NCBI GenBank assembly: GCA_947488305.1
Contig: CANKZM010000001.1
Location: 682,001-746,000 of the forward strand
Direction of reading: 5' to 3'
Length of the DNA: 64,000 bases
Origin: an uncultured Roseobacter sp.
GTDB taxonomy: Bacteria; Pseudomonadota; Alphaproteobacteria; Rhodobacterales; Rhodobacteraceae
The notes under the pieces were generated by a model. It searched no databases. It was not told the origin of the DNA and saw only the letters and a program-made list of their open reading frames with translations. Position numbers and translations under genes: made by a program. This document shows positions 1 through 9,839 of the stretch, piece after piece; within the stretch, counting starts at the first letter, position 1; the number at the start of each line of letters is the position of its first letter.

Positions 1-300
1 GAGGTTCTTGACATCACGCAGCCAATGACCTGTTGAATAATCGTCTTCCGCCTGAACATGACCATATAGACAATGGCGCGCCGATGCTTCCTCCTCGATG
101 CTTGGACGGGCAGTAAGGACGCGCCAACAGGCATAAACCTGGCTTGCATCCGCGTTGACAATAGTGCCGCCCTGTTGCCGGGCAATTTGCAACGCAAGAG
201 ATGATTTTCCCGACGCTGTCGGCCCTGCGATAAGCACAGGCTGCGCCGGATCAAGCCGCTTTAGCAGGGTATCAGTTGTCAAATGCGCGGGGGATGTCAT
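1..300 (-). CDS. miaA: tRNA dimethylallyltransferase MiaA (N-terminal 100 residues, cut by window edge)
   Basis: MiaA transfers a dimethylallyl group to the N6 of A37 in tRNAs that read UNN codons. The reverse strand encodes a start at 298-300 followed by a P-loop GPTASGKSS at about residues 26-34, then NADASQVY, which matches the family's D-S/A-x-Q-V-Y substrate motif, and LTARPS, also typical of MiaA. The frame is open to base 1, so the C-terminal two thirds lies outside the window. It is divergent from pyrH with about 90 bases between the two starts. The family call is firm; nothing can be said about the missing part. Confidence 0.9.
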   Translation of the reverse strand, partial: MTSPAHLTTDTLLKRLDPAQPVLIAGPTASGKSSLALQIARQQGGTIVNADASQVYACWRVLTARPSIEEEASARHCLYGHVQAEDDYSTGHWLRDVKNL

Positions 301-390
301 TTTTTGAGGCCTTGGCGATGAGTGCGCATTGCAGTCAGGTGGCTTTTCCGACATTTTGCGCGCAAACACAAATGACCCGCAGGAGTGCTC

Positions 391-1119
391 ATGGAAACGA
401 CCGAAACACCAGTCACATTCAAACGGGTCATGCTCAAGATTTCGGGCGAAGCACTGATGGGCGATCAGGGTTTTGGCCTGCATCCACCAACCGTTCAACG
501 CATTGCGGAAGAAGTAAAATCAGTCCATGAACTGGGTGTCGAGATCTGCATGGTGATCGGTGGGGGGAATATCTTCCGGGGCCTGCAGGGATCGGCGCAA
601 GGGATGGAGCGTACGACCGCTGATTACATGGGGATGCTGGCAACCGTAATGAATGCGCTGGCGATGCAATCCGCGCTTGAAGGGCAGGGCATTCATACGC
701 GTGTCATTTCCGCGATCACGATGAACGAGGTCGCTGAGCCCTACATTCGCCGCCGGGCGGTTCGCCACCTTGAGAAAAAGCGTGTCTGCATCTTTGCAGC
801 GGGTACCGGCAATCCGTACTTCACGACCGATACAGCCGCGACGTTGCGCGCCAATGAGATGTCTTGCGAAGCCATTTTCAAAGGCACCAAGGTTGACGGC
901 GTCTACGACAAGGACCCGGCTAAGTTCCCGGATGCCAAGCGGTACGAAAGTGTCAGTTATGATGACGTCCTGTCCAAACGCCTGGGCGTGATGGACGCAT
1001 CCGCGATTGCGCTGGCACGTGACAATAATTTGCCGATCATTGTTTTCTCGCTTGATGAACCGGGCGGGTTCCGGGGCATTCTGGCCGGACAAGGCACTTA
1101 CACGCGCGTTCAAGGTTAG
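391..1119 (+). CDS. pyrH: UMP kinase (uridylate kinase)
   Basis: Phosphorylates UMP to UDP in pyrimidine nucleotide synthesis; bacterial PyrH is a hexamer of the amino-acid-kinase fold. The 242-residue protein has the N-terminal [12 protein letters not shown] lysine motif, the glycine loop [10 protein letters not shown], and the [10 protein letters not shown] and [10 protein letters not shown] segments of the nucleotide and UMP sites. I start at ATG 391 because an AGGAG sits at 381-385, six bases upstream; an in-frame GTG at 385 overlaps that AGGAG and is less likely. It heads the pyrH-frr-uppS-cdsA-dxr-rseP series on the + strand. Confidence 0.97.
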   Translation: METTETPVTFKRVMLKISGEALMGDQGFGLHPPTVQRIAEEVKSVHELGVEICMVIGGGNIFRGLQGSAQGMERTTADYMGMLATVMNALAMQSALEGQGIHTRVISAITMNEVAEPYIRRRAVRHLEKKRVCIFAAGTGNPYFTTDTAATLRANEMSCEAIFKGTKVDGVYDKDPAKFPDAKRYESVSYDDVLSKRLGVMDASAIALARDNNLPIIVFSLDEPGGFRGILAGQGTYTRVQG

Positions 1120-1202
1120 TGGGTGCGGTGATCTGTACAGTTCTGATCCTCGCGGTTTATAAGCGCTCAACCAACGTTTGACCAAAGACAAAGGCAGATC
1201 AC

Positions 1203-1766
1203 ATGTCAGAAGATTTCATGCTGGATACCGATGACCTAGAGCGGCGCATGGATGGTGCGATGTCAAACCTGCGCACCGAATTTGCGTCCCTGCGCACAGG
1301 CCGAGCCAGCGCGTCGATGCTGGAGCCGGTGATGGTCGATGCCTACGGCCAGCAAACGCCGATCAATCAGGTCGGGACTGTGAATGTGCCCGAGCCGCGA
1401 ATGGTGACGATAAATGTCTGGGACAAGGGGCTTGTCGGCAAGGTCGAAAAAGCGATCCGCGAAAGCGGCCTCGGCATTAATCCACAGTTGAACGGCACCA
1501 TCATCATGTTGCCCATTCCGGAATTAAACGAGGAACGACGTCGGGAACTGACCAAAGTTGCCGGTCATTATGCGGAGAATGCGCGGATTTCCATCCGTAA
1601 TGTTCGCCGGGACGGCATGGATCAGATCAAGAAGGCCAAGAACGATGGCCTGTCCGAGGATGACCAGAAGCTCTGGGAAGACGAAGTGCAGGAGATGACA
1701 GACCGCTTCATCAAGGCGATTGACGATCAGCTGGCCACCAAGCAGGCAGAGATCATGCAGGTCTGA
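1203..1766 (+). CDS. frr: Ribosome recycling factor
   Basis: RRF splits the post-termination ribosome together with EF-G. The 187-residue length is standard, and the [20 protein letters not shown] segment and the [20 protein letters not shown] hinge region are diagnostic. The start ATG follows AAAGGCAGATCAC, giving a usable ribosome binding site. It lies 83 bases after pyrH with no terminator visible, consistent with the common pyrH-frr pair. Confidence 0.97.
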   Translation: MSEDFMLDTDDLERRMDGAMSNLRTEFASLRTGRASASMLEPVMVDAYGQQTPINQVGTVNVPEPRMVTINVWDKGLVGKVEKAIRESGLGINPQLNGTIIMLPIPELNEERRRELTKVAGHYAENARISIRNVRRDGMDQIKKAKNDGLSEDDQKLWEDEVQEMTDRFIKAIDDQLATKQAEIMQV

Positions 1767-1819
1767 TCTGCAACACCTGGCACGGCCTTCTTTAACGTTG
1801 AGGATGTTTTGCTGGCCAC

Positions 1820-2647
1820 GTGAGGCCGCTCTGTGGCAAAAGGACCCAGATAACAAAAAGCAAGGATTGTGACGGCCAGCCAGCCGGACAGTCGGAGGAC
1901 AGCAAGATCGAGCTAGAAAAACAGCCAGTTCCCAATCACATCGCAGGTTGCCCCCGCCACGTGGCCATTATCATGGATGGTAACGGCAGATGGGCGACAC
2001 AGCGGGGCCGTCCACGCCTTTTTGGTCACCATGCCGGGGCGCGTCGCGTACGGGAAATCGTCGAAACATGTCCGCAGATCGGTGTCGAATACCTCACGAT
2101 TTTCGCATTCTCCACTGAAAACTGGAAACGGACACAGGCCGAAGTCGCCGGGCTGATGAGCCTGTTCAAACGGTATATCATTCGGGAAACGCGGGCTCTC
2201 AACGCAAATGGCGTGTGTGTGCGTTTTATCGGAGACCGCCTGCGTCTGGACAGCAAGCTGATACAGCTCATGGGTGAACTGGAAGCCGCAACCGCGGGGA
2301 ATACCCGTGTTCATTTGACGATTGCCATCAATTATGGCGGCCGCGATGAGGTAGCACGCGCCACCCGAAGGCTTGCTCAGGACGTCGCTTCCGGCGATTT
2401 GAAGCCGGAGCAGGTCGATGAAGAAACGCTGCCCAAGTACCTCGACACACACGTCTTACCCGATCCGGATCTGGTCATTCGTACAAGTGGAGAGGCCCGG
2501 ATTTCCAACTTTCTTCTCTGGCAGTCTGCCTATTCCGAATATGAGTTCATCGATACCCTCTGGCCGGATTTCACCAGTGCCGAATTTGAAGAACTCTGCA
2601 CCGCCTACGGAGGGCGAGACCGTCGGTTTGGCGGCGTAAAGGCATAA
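1820..2647 (+). CDS. uppS: Undecaprenyl diphosphate synthase (start codon uncertain)
   Basis: Condenses isopentenyl units onto farnesyl diphosphate to make the C55 lipid carrier for peptidoglycan and O-antigen. The cis-prenyltransferase signature HVAIIMDGNGRWA, with its catalytic Asp, lies near residue 50, followed by FSTENWKR and the C-terminal DPDLVIRTSGEARISNFLLWQ. The enzyme proper is of usual length. The frame has no ATG before the one inside the catalytic motif. The only upstream start I can find is GTG 1820, which leaves a hydrophilic N-terminal extension of about 45 residues and has no strong ribosome binding site. The real start may be a rarer codon. It is followed after 7 bases by cdsA. 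Confidence 0.93.
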   Translation: MRPLCGKRTQITKSKDCDGQPAGQSEDSKIELEKQPVPNHIAGCPRHVAIIMDGNGRWATQRGRPRLFGHHAGARRVREIVETCPQIGVEYLTIFAFSTENWKRTQAEVAGLMSLFKRYIIRETRALNANGVCVRFIGDRLRLDSKLIQLMGELEAATAGNTRVHLTIAINYGGRDEVARATRRLAQDVASGDLKPEQVDEETLPKYLDTHVLPDPDLVIRTSGEARISNFLLWQSAYSEYEFIDTLWPDFTSAEFEELCTAYGGRDRRFGGVKA

Positions 2648-2654
2648 AGGTCTT

Positions 2655-3449
2655 ATGTCTGGCGAAAACGAAAAATGGTCTGATCTGGCGGTCCGCCTGA
2701 GTTCGGGCGCCGTGATGGTTTTGCTTGGACTATATGGCGTGTGGGCTGGTGGGCACGTTTTCCATGTCATGATTGCGGTGATTTGCGGGTTGATGGTCTG
2801 GGAACTCGTACGCATGTTCGAACCCGAAAACAGTGCAATTGCCATCCAGCTTGGCCTCCTGGCGGGGGTAGCGGCAGGGACAGCGATTTATTTGCCGCCC
2901 GGATTTGCATTGCCGATCCTTTTGGCGCCGGCGTTGGTCGGGTTTGGCCAACTCAAGCAGTATCGCGTCATCTTCATGGTGTTTACAGTGATGGTTCTGC
3001 TCGCTGGATTCGGGATGATGTCTGTTCGGGACGGGATGGGGTTCCAATGGATGCTTTGGCTGGTGCTGGTGGTTGTCGCAACTGACGTCGTTGGCTATTT
3101 CGCCGGCCGAATGATTGGCGGGCCAAAATTCTGGCCGCGGGTCAGCCCCAAAAAGACATGGGCGGGAACCACGTTCGGCTGGCTCGGAGCCGCCATCGTG
3201 GGTGCATATTTTGCTGCCACGACCCCGGTGGGTTGGCAATTGGTCGGGTTTTCGATTGCTGTTTCCATGGCAAGCCAAATGGGCGATATTGCGGAGAGTG
3301 CCGTAAAACGGCGTGTCGGTGTCAAAGACAGCTCCAACCTTATTCCCGGGCACGGCGGTTTGCTGGACCGGTTCGACGGGATGCTTGGTGCCTCTGTTTT
3401 TCTGCTTATTGCGGGCCCGCTCTTTGCCGTACCGTTTGGCGCATTGTGA
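2655..3449 (+). CDS. cdsA: Phosphatidate cytidylyltransferase (CDP-diglyceride synthase)
   Basis: Makes CDP-diacylglycerol from phosphatidate and CTP, the branch point for phospholipids. The 264-residue protein is strongly hydrophobic with several membrane segments. It ends with the family signature, here read as KRRVGVKDSSNLIPGHGG and LLDRFDG, preceded by the SPKKTWAG motif near residue 170. It lies between uppS (7-base gap) and dxr (7-base gap), the conserved proteobacterial order. Confidence 0.96.
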   Translation: MSGENEKWSDLAVRLSSGAVMVLLGLYGVWAGGHVFHVMIAVICGLMVWELVRMFEPENSAIAIQLGLLAGVAAGTAIYLPPGFALPILLAPALVGFGQLKQYRVIFMVFTVMVLLAGFGMMSVRDGMGFQWMLWLVLVVVATDVVGYFAGRMIGGPKFWPRVSPKKTWAGTTFGWLGAAIVGAYFAATTPVGWQLVGFSIAVSMASQMGDIAESAVKRRVGVKDSSNLIPGHGGLLDRFDGMLGASVFLLIAGPLFAVPFGAL

Positions 3450-3456
3450 GGCGATC

Positions 3457-4629
3457 ATGAAACGGGTCAGCATTTTTGGTGCAACCGGCTCAATTGGACA
3501 AAACACCATCGACCTGATTGCGCGGGCCCGACAGGATTACCAGATCGTCGCGCTGTCCGGCGCGGGAAACATCACGCAACTGGCCGAGGATGCGCGCCGC
3601 CTAAACGCTGAAGTTGCCATCACAGCCCATGACCATCTTCTCGAGGATCTGACAACTGCCTTGGCGGGTAGCGCCGTCGAAGCTGCTGCAGGCGAGCAGG
3701 CGCTTGTCGAGGCCGCAGCTCGGCCCGCAGATTGGGTGATGTCGGCAATCGTTGGTGCTGCCGGACTTGCACCCGGTCTCAAGGCGTTGGAGCAGGGCAG
3801 CACGCTGGCTCTGGCAAACAAGGAATCGCTGGTCTGCGCGGGTGCGCTGATGTTGCGCACGGCTAAAAAACATGGCGCACGCCTATTGCCAGTCGACAGC
3901 GAGCATTCGGCGGTCTTTCAGGCGCTCGTGGGGGAAGATATTTCTGCGGTCGAGCGGGTCATCATCACCGCCAGCGGTGGTGCATTTCGGGATTGGCCAC
4001 TGGAAGACTTGAAGAATGCGACGCTGGATGAAGCCTCCAACCACCCGAATTGGGACATGGGTCAACGGATCACTATCGATTCCGCATCCATGTTTAACAA
4101 AGCCCTGGAGCTTATTGAAACCAGAGAATATTTTGGCGTTAATCCAAAGCAGATTGAGGTGCTTGTGCATCCTGAATCCTTGATACATGCCATGGTTGGC
4201 TTCAAAGATGGTGCCCTGATGGCGCATGTCGGACCGCCGGACATGCGCCATGCGATTGGGTATGCTTTACATTGGCCAGAACGCAGGGAATTGCCTGTAG
4301 AACGACTGGATCTCGCACGAATTGGGCAGTTGACGTTCCGTGCACCTGATGAAATCCGTTGGCCCGCACTGCGACTGGCGCGCGAGGTCATGCAAACGGG
4401 CGGGTTGTCCGGCGCTGTATTCAATGCGGCAAAGGAAACGGCGCTGGACGGTTTCATTGCTGGTCGCATCGGTTTCCCTGACATGGCCGCTGTTGTTGAA
4501 GAGGTCTTAACGAAATTGTCAGGCCAATCGGGTCATATTGATGCCACCATGACACTTGATAACGTCGCCAAGATAGACCATCTCGCCCGACAAGAGGCGC
4601 AGTCAGTCATTAGCAGGAGAGCAGGTTAG
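3457..4629 (+). CDS. dxr: 1-deoxy-D-xylulose 5-phosphate reductoisomerase
   Basis: Converts DXP to MEP with NADPH in the non-mevalonate isoprenoid pathway; ispD and ispF of the same pathway lie at 49-50 kb. The NADPH loop GATGSIG is at residues 8-14, NKESLV at about 121-126, and the metal site D147-S-E149 in PVDSEHSAVFQ. I start at ATG 3457, seven bases past the cdsA stop; the frame is open further upstream inside cdsA but that part is non-homologous. The protein is 390 residues, the usual length. Confidence 0.97.
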   Translation: MKRVSIFGATGSIGQNTIDLIARARQDYQIVALSGAGNITQLAEDARRLNAEVAITAHDHLLEDLTTALAGSAVEAAAGEQALVEAAARPADWVMSAIVGAAGLAPGLKALEQGSTLALANKESLVCAGALMLRTAKKHGARLLPVDSEHSAVFQALVGEDISAVERVIITASGGAFRDWPLEDLKNATLDEASNHPNWDMGQRITIDSASMFNKALELIETREYFGVNPKQIEVLVHPESLIHAMVGFKDGALMAHVGPPDMRHAIGYALHWPERRELPVERLDLARIGQLTFRAPDEIRWPALRLAREVMQTGGLSGAVFNAAKETALDGFIAGRIGFPDMAAVVEEVLTKLSGQSGHIDATMTLDNVAKIDHLARQEAQSVISRRAG

Positions 4630-4631
4630 TT

Positions 4632-5984
4632 TTGGATATCATGGCGTTGATCCCGCAGTTTGGCGGGCTGATCTGGACAATTGCGGCGTTTATTCTGGCG
4701 TTATCGGTGATTGTCGCGATTCACGAATACGGGCACTACATCGTTGGCCGCTGGTCGGGCATTCACGCTGATGTTTTTTCCATTGGCTTTGGGCCGATCC
4801 TGTATTCTCGCTATGACAAACGCGGGACACGCTGGCAGATCGCCGCGCTTCCATTTGGGGGCTACGTGAAATTTGCAGGGGACGCGAACGCCGCGTCGGG
4901 CAAGGATGCCACCGCAATGGCTGAAGTACAGGACGACCCTGAACGGCTGCGCGCGACAATGCATGGTGCGCCCCTTTGGGCGCGCGCCGCAACCGTTGCC
5001 GCAGGCCCGATTTTCAATTTTGCTCTTTCAATTCTGGTGTTTGCAGCGGTGATGCTTACCAATGGCGTATCAAAAGACCCCCTTACGGTAGGTGAAATGC
5101 GCGCGCTTCCGGTGGCAGCTGGTGGCTTGCAGTCGGGGGACGAAATACTCTCTATCAACGGAGGAGAGTTGCCGAGTACGGAAGAGGACGAGGCGTACCG
5201 CGATTTCGTCGATGAACTGCCTTATGATCCAGTTCTCACGTACGATGTCCGGCGTGATGACCGGATTATCAGCGTCGATGGCCCCTACATGTTTCCACCG
5301 CTGGTTAACGGATTGAGCCCGCAAAGCGCCGCAATACGCGCTGGCATGGAGCAGGGGGATGTGATTACGGCAATCGATGGCCGCCCCATCTATGCATTTG
5401 ATGAGCTGAAAACTGCCGTCGAAGGGGGCAATGGCGCGACACTAGATCTGACAATCTGGCGTAACGGCGAGACTGTTGATGTGTCTTTGACACCAAAGCG
5501 GGTGGACGAGCCTCAACCTGATGGCGGATTTGAAACACAATGGCGCATTGGTATTGCGGGCGGTTTGGCGTTTGAGCCGGCGACCGAAAGCCCAGGTGTT
5601 GTTGAGGCTCTGAGCGGTGGTGTTCAGCAGACCTGGCGCATCATAAATGGGTCCTTGTCTGGTTTGGGCCATATGATCACCGGCGCGATCAGCACGTGTA
5701 ATTTGAGCGGACCGATTGGCATTGCCCAGACCTCTGGTGCCATGGCCAGTCAGGGTGCCGAGAATTTCATCTGGTTTATTGCTGTCCTGAGCACCGCTGT
5801 CGGTCTCTTGAACCTCTTTCCTGTGCCAGCGTTGGACGGCGGGCACTTGGTGTTTTACGCCTATGAGGCGGTGTCCGGGAAACCGCCCAGCGACAAGGCA
5901 TTACGAGTGCTCATGACCTTTGGGCTGGCGACGGTATTGACCCTAATGCTGTTTGCGCTTGGGAATGATATTTTCTGCCCATAA
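4632..5984 (+). CDS. rseP: RIP site-2 metalloprotease RseP
   Basis: Intramembrane zinc protease that in other proteobacteria cleaves anti-sigma factors in the envelope stress response. The zinc site HEYGH is at residues 31-35 in the first membrane helix. Two PDZ-like segments occupy about 135-290, and the third metal ligand is in VPALDGGHLVF near residue 400. I chose TTG 4632 because AGGAG at 4615-4619 is 12 bases away, against 21 for the ATG at 4641. The stop of dxr is two bases upstream. It precedes bamA as in many Alphaproteobacteria. Confidence 0.94.
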   Translation: MDIMALIPQFGGLIWTIAAFILALSVIVAIHEYGHYIVGRWSGIHADVFSIGFGPILYSRYDKRGTRWQIAALPFGGYVKFAGDANAASGKDATAMAEVQDDPERLRATMHGAPLWARAATVAAGPIFNFALSILVFAAVMLTNGVSKDPLTVGEMRALPVAAGGLQSGDEILSINGGELPSTEEDEAYRDFVDELPYDPVLTYDVRRDDRIISVDGPYMFPPLVNGLSPQSAAIRAGMEQGDVITAIDGRPIYAFDELKTAVEGGNGATLDLTIWRNGETVDVSLTPKRVDEPQPDGGFETQWRIGIAGGLAFEPATESPGVVEALSGGVQQTWRIINGSLSGLGHMITGAISTCNLSGPIGIAQTSGAMASQGAENFIWFIAVLSTAVGLLNLFPVPALDGGHLVFYAYEAVSGKPPSDKALRVLMTFGLATVLTLMLFALGNDIFCP

Positions 5985-6074
5985 CGACGCCGCTGCCTTT
6001 TTCTTGCCATGTTTCGACAAAATTGAGCCCAATTTTCTTGCTATGTACCATCTACGAGTGATGGAGAGAGTGAC

Positions 6075-6206
6075 ATGCAAGCAGTACAAAAAGGATATCG
6101 CGGGCTGAGCCTGTTGATGGATTTGAATTGGGATCGCGCGCTCTACGTGGCCACAATTACACTGGCACTTGGGGCCGGTGCTGTTGTCGCCGGTATGCTC
6201 GGCTAA
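6075..6206 (+). CDS. Small single-pass membrane protein, 43 residues, unknown function
   Basis: A short frame between rseP and bamA with GGAGAG at 6064-6069, five bases before the ATG. The N-terminal half is amphipathic and ends in LNWDRALYV; the C-terminal half is one hydrophobic helix rich in Ala, Gly and Leu ending in MLG. The composition, a well-placed ribosome binding site and the position in an otherwise conserved operon argue that it is translated. I believe similar micro-proteins occur in this place in related genomes, but I cannot check that here. No function is assigned; it could accompany the protease or the outer membrane assembly factor. Confidence 0.6.
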   Translation: MQAVQKGYRGLSLLMDLNWDRALYVATITLALGAGAVVAGMLG

Positions 6207-6367
6207 GGCCAATTCCTGCTTAAGGCTGGAACATCATTCCAAATTCGGCAAAATCGTGCTTTGCAACCGCATGTAGTATTTGTGCGAATTCGACCCACAT
6301 GGTTTTGACAAGGCCTGCGTAAATAGGTACTCAGAATGCAACAAAATTCTGAGGATCGGGGCAGATC

Positions 6368-8728
6368 ATGGCACGGGGCAAACTGAGCGGTGAGTGCGCG
6401 TTGCGCGACCGCGCTGCAGCAACGAAGAACATTCTGAAAATCGCGTTTTTTTCCGTCGCTTTATCAGTGGCTTGGATGGCGCCTGTTCAGGAAGCATACG
6501 CACAGCAGGTTACCATAAACTCCGTCAACATCGAAGGGAACGCCCGGATCGGTGATGCGGCCATCCTCTCCAGGGCAGGAATCGTCCCCGGTCAGACGAT
6601 CACCGCAGGACAATTGAACGCGGGATACCAGCGCCTGATCGAGTCCGGATTATTCGAAAGCGTCGACTTTGACCCGCGTGGCAGCACACTCAATATCACT
6701 GTTGTAGAGTTCCCGACGATCAACCGGATCAATTTTGAGGGTAATCGCCGGATCAACGATGAAACCCTTGCCGCGGCGATTAACTCAAACGAACGCCGCG
6801 TATTTAACCCGGCTCAGGCAGAGCGGGATGCGGCCTTGATCGCGGAGGCTTATGCGTCAGAAGGTCGGGTTGCCGCGCGCGTCACGCCGACAATCATTCG
6901 GCGGTCCGACAATCGCGTCGACCTCATCTTTGAAATCTTCGAAGGCGACAACATCGAGATCGAACGTCTGAGTTTCACGGGCAACCGGGTGTATTCAGAT
7001 CGCCGTCTACGCCGGGTACTTGCAACGAAACAAGCCGGAATTTTCCGTGCTCTGGTTCGGTCTGACACCTTAATTGCGGACCGTATCGAGTTCGACAAGC
7101 AAGTGCTGCGCGACTTCTACCTGTCTCGCGGCTACGTGGATTTCAGAACAAATTCCGTAAACGCTGAACTGACGGAAGAGCGCGACGGATACTTCCTCGT
7201 GTTTGACGTGCAGGAAGGGCAGCAGTTTCGGATGGGGGACATCAACGTCATCAGCGAAATGCCCAACGTCGACGGCGATGTGTACCGGGGAATCGTCGCG
7301 GCCAAGACAGGACAGGTCTATTCGCCGACCCTGCTTGAAAACGATATCGCAAGGATGGAGCGTCAGTCGATCCGGGATGGTGTGGATTTCATGCGCGTTG
7401 AACCGCGTGTCAGTCGTGACGAACGCAACCTAACAATCAATGTCGATTACGTTCTGACGAGAGGCCCGCGTGTTTTCGTCGAGCGTATCGACATTGAAGG
7501 CAACACGACAACGCTGGATCGGGTGATCCGGCGGCAGTTCAAGAGCGTCGAGGGCGATCCTTTCAATCCGCGCGAGATTCGTGAGGCGGCAGATCGTATC
7601 CGTGCGTTGGGCTTCTTTACAACGGCGGAAGTGAACGCCCGTGAGGGATCGTCGCCAGATCAGGTGATTGTCGATGTGGATGTTGAAGAGCAACCAACTG
7701 GTTCCTTGTCCTTTGGTGCCTCGTTCTCGACCAACGATGGTCTTGGCTTCGCGATCCAATTCAGAGAACGAAACTTCCTCGGCCGGGGGCAAAACCTTGG
7801 CTTGACGCTCTCGACCGCTGAGGATGACAGGCTGTATCGGTTGGATTTCTTTGAGCCCGCTTTCCTCGGGCGCGAGGTGGGCTTTGGCTTGGACCTGGAC
7901 ATTTCCGAGAACACCAGCAGCACGGTCACTTATGACACTGAACGGAACAGGTTCTCGCCATCACTAGTCTTCCCCATCGGCGAAAACTCCCGGTTTACGC
8001 TGAACTACATCTACGAAAACTCCGAGATGAAAGACCGCGGCAGTGATAGCGACAATGGTCCGATCATTCAGCGAGACATCGATGAGGGCGACCTGACCAA
8101 CAGTTCTATCGGATATGTCTATACCTATGATACCCGGACAACTGGATTGGATCCGAATTCAGGGTACCTGTTTGAGTTCGGGCAGGATTTTGGTGGCGTA
8201 GGTGGTGACAATACCTTCATCCGAACCGAGGCGCGCGTCGCGGGCGAACGTAAGATTTTCAATGAAGATGTGACGGTGCGGGCAACGCTGGAGGGTGGTG
8301 CGCTCAGTTTCCAGGATGGTCCAAACCGCGCGGTTGATCGGTTTTTGCTCAGTTCCGATACGTTCCGTGGATTTGAGGCAGGGGGTATCGGACCTCGTGA
8401 CTTGACCGAAACCAATCAGGACCCACTTGGCGGCAACCTTTATGTAGTCGCCCGGTTTGAAGCCGAGTTTCCTTTGGGCCTGCCTGAAGAATACGGGATC
8501 ACAGGCGGTGTGTTTTACGACGTGGGCAACCTTTGGGATTTGTCGGACGTCAATCTGTCCGGAGGCGATGTCGTGGGAGAAAGTGGTTCTTTCCGGCATG
8601 TGATTGGTATCTCAATACTATGGGACACCCCAATCGGGCCGCTGCGGTTCAATTTCTCCGATGCGATCAAGAAAGAGGACTTTGACCGCGAGCAGAGCTT
8701 TGAAGTCACCGTCAGCACAACGTTCTGA
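6368..8728 (+). CDS. bamA: Outer membrane protein assembly factor BamA
   Basis: Inserts beta-barrel proteins into the outer membrane. The 786-residue precursor has an N-terminal basic stretch of about 22 residues, then a hydrophobic signal segment ending near residue 46 (EAYAQQ). Repeated POTRA domains follow, with recurring blocks such as IEGNARI, FEGNRRIND, FTGNRVYSDR and IEGNTTTLDRVIRR, over about residues 47-420. The C-terminal barrel contains NSGYLFEFGQDFGG and GPLRFNFSDAIKK and ends in Phe, as outer membrane proteins do. The barrel VRGF-type loop reads FRGFEAGGIGPRD. It is followed after 4 bases by the Skp-like gene. Confidence 0.97.
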   Translation: MARGKLSGECALRDRAAATKNILKIAFFSVALSVAWMAPVQEAYAQQVTINSVNIEGNARIGDAAILSRAGIVPGQTITAGQLNAGYQRLIESGLFESVDFDPRGSTLNITVVEFPTINRINFEGNRRINDETLAAAINSNERRVFNPAQAERDAALIAEAYASEGRVAARVTPTIIRRSDNRVDLIFEIFEGDNIEIERLSFTGNRVYSDRRLRRVLATKQAGIFRALVRSDTLIADRIEFDKQVLRDFYLSRGYVDFRTNSVNAELTEERDGYFLVFDVQEGQQFRMGDINVISEMPNVDGDVYRGIVAAKTGQVYSPTLLENDIARMERQSIRDGVDFMRVEPRVSRDERNLTINVDYVLTRGPRVFVERIDIEGNTTTLDRVIRRQFKSVEGDPFNPREIREAADRIRALGFFTTAEVNAREGSSPDQVIVDVDVEEQPTGSLSFGASFSTNDGLGFAIQFRERNFLGRGQNLGLTLSTAEDDRLYRLDFFEPAFLGREVGFGLDLDISENTSSTVTYDTERNRFSPSLVFPIGENSRFTLNYIYENSEMKDRGSDSDNGPIIQRDIDEGDLTNSSIGYVYTYDTRTTGLDPNSGYLFEFGQDFGGVGGDNTFIRTEARVAGERKIFNEDVTVRATLEGGALSFQDGPNRAVDRFLLSSDTFRGFEAGGIGPRDLTETNQDPLGGNLYVVARFEAEFPLGLPEEYGITGGVFYDVGNLWDLSDVNLSGGDVVGESGSFRHVIGISILWDTPIGPLRFNFSDAIKKEDFDREQSFEVTVSTTF

Positions 8729-8732
8729 TCGG

Positions 8733-9296
8733 ATGAGCTGTCTGCGTAAAACGCTCGCAGCTATCGTCGTTCTTATCTGTGTGGGCTGCGGCGCTTTTGC
8801 CGAAGGTAATGCCCGGCTTCCCGTTGCGAGCCCCATTCTCACAATTGATTCCGACCGGCTGTTTGAAGACAGTGCGTTCGGGCGTGAGATCATAGAAGAG
8901 ATCGAACAGCTTGGCGCGGAGCTTTCGGCGGAAAACCGTCAGATCGAGGAAGATCTAACCCGCGAGGAAAAGGAACTCACTGAACTTCGTCCCACGATGA
9001 CACCCTTGGAGTTTCGCGAGCTTGCCGATGCATTTGACGCCAAAGTTACGGAAACGCGCCGAACACAGGACGCCAAATCCCGCGCTTTGAACAGTAAGCT
9101 GGAAGAAAGACGCGTCGTTTTTCTGAATGCAGCGGCACCGGTGCTTGAGCAGTTGATGCGCGAGGCCGGGGCGGCTGTTGTGTTGGAACGACGGTCGGTC
9201 TTTATCAGTTCCAACGCGGTCGATATCACGCTGATTGCGATTGATCGTCTGAACGCTGTCCTCAGTGCGGACGACATGCCGGAGCCTGAGAAGTGA
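8733..9296 (+). CDS. OmpH/Skp-family periplasmic chaperone
   Basis: Skp-type chaperones hold unfolded outer membrane proteins on their way to BamA, and this gene lies four bases after bamA. The 187-residue product starts with a signal peptide (hydrophobic core around residues 7-20, cleavage probably after GAFA). A long charged coiled coil follows, about residues 50-125, rich in Glu, Arg and Lys, then a small beta segment (AAVVLERRSVFISSNAVDIT) that matches the trimer-forming core of the family. ATG 8733 follows CGG and has only a weak ribosome binding site, so translation may be coupled to bamA. Confidence 0.88.
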   Translation: MSCLRKTLAAIVVLICVGCGAFAEGNARLPVASPILTIDSDRLFEDSAFGREIIEEIEQLGAELSAENRQIEEDLTREEKELTELRPTMTPLEFRELADAFDAKVTETRRTQDAKSRALNSKLEERRVVFLNAAAPVLEQLMREAGAAVVLERRSVFISSNAVDITLIAIDRLNAVLSADDMPEPEK

Positions 9297-9374
9297 CGCG
9301 ACACCTCTGACTTGCTCCTGCCGGGCGGAGTTGCTAGGCAGAACTTCCAGCCCTTGAGACAAAGGACCCCAGGA

Positions 9375-9833
9375 ATGACTACGTCCCAGACAAGCGCGGA
9401 CATCCAATTGATCCAACGCATTCTGCCCCACCGCTACCCGTTTTTGCTGGTGGATAAGGTTGTCGAAATCGACGACACTTCGTCGGCTCTCGGCATCAAG
9501 AACGTGACCATGAATGAGCCGCATTTTCAGGGGCATTTTCCAGGATTGCCGATCATGCCGGGGGTGACAATCGTCGAGGCCATGGCACAGACCGCTGCGG
9601 TCATGGTAGGCGTCACGTTGGAAATGGCCGACAAGGAGATGAAGGTCTATTTCATGGCGATTGATAAAGCAAAGTTCCGGCGCAAGGTTGTGCCCGGTGA
9701 CGTGCTTGAAATGCGCCTGACAACACTTCGCGGTAAACCCGGCGGCAAGGTCTGGCGGTTTGGCGGCATCGCTTCTGTGGACAATGAGATGGCGGCAGAG
9801 GTCGAGTTTACAGCCATGATGGACATGGGCTGA
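9375..9833 (+). CDS. fabZ: 3-hydroxyacyl-ACP dehydratase FabZ
   Basis: Dehydrates 3-hydroxyacyl-ACP in type II fatty acid synthesis. The hot-dog fold protein has 152 residues with the catalytic pair in PHFQGHFPG (His54) and [11 protein letters not shown] (Glu68), and the N-terminal [11 protein letters not shown]. The start ATG 9375 follows CCCAGGA; the frame is open further upstream but the added sequence is not family-like. It shares 3-hydroxymyristoyl-ACP with the next gene, lpxA, and the fabZ-lpxA order is widely conserved. Confidence 0.97.
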   Translation: MTTSQTSADIQLIQRILPHRYPFLLVDKVVEIDDTSSALGIKNVTMNEPHFQGHFPGLPIMPGVTIVEAMAQTAAVMVGVTLEMADKEMKVYFMAIDKAKFRRKVVPGDVLEMRLTTLRGKPGGKVWRFGGIASVDNEMAAEVEFTAMMDMG

Positions 9834-9839
9834 AGGGGT

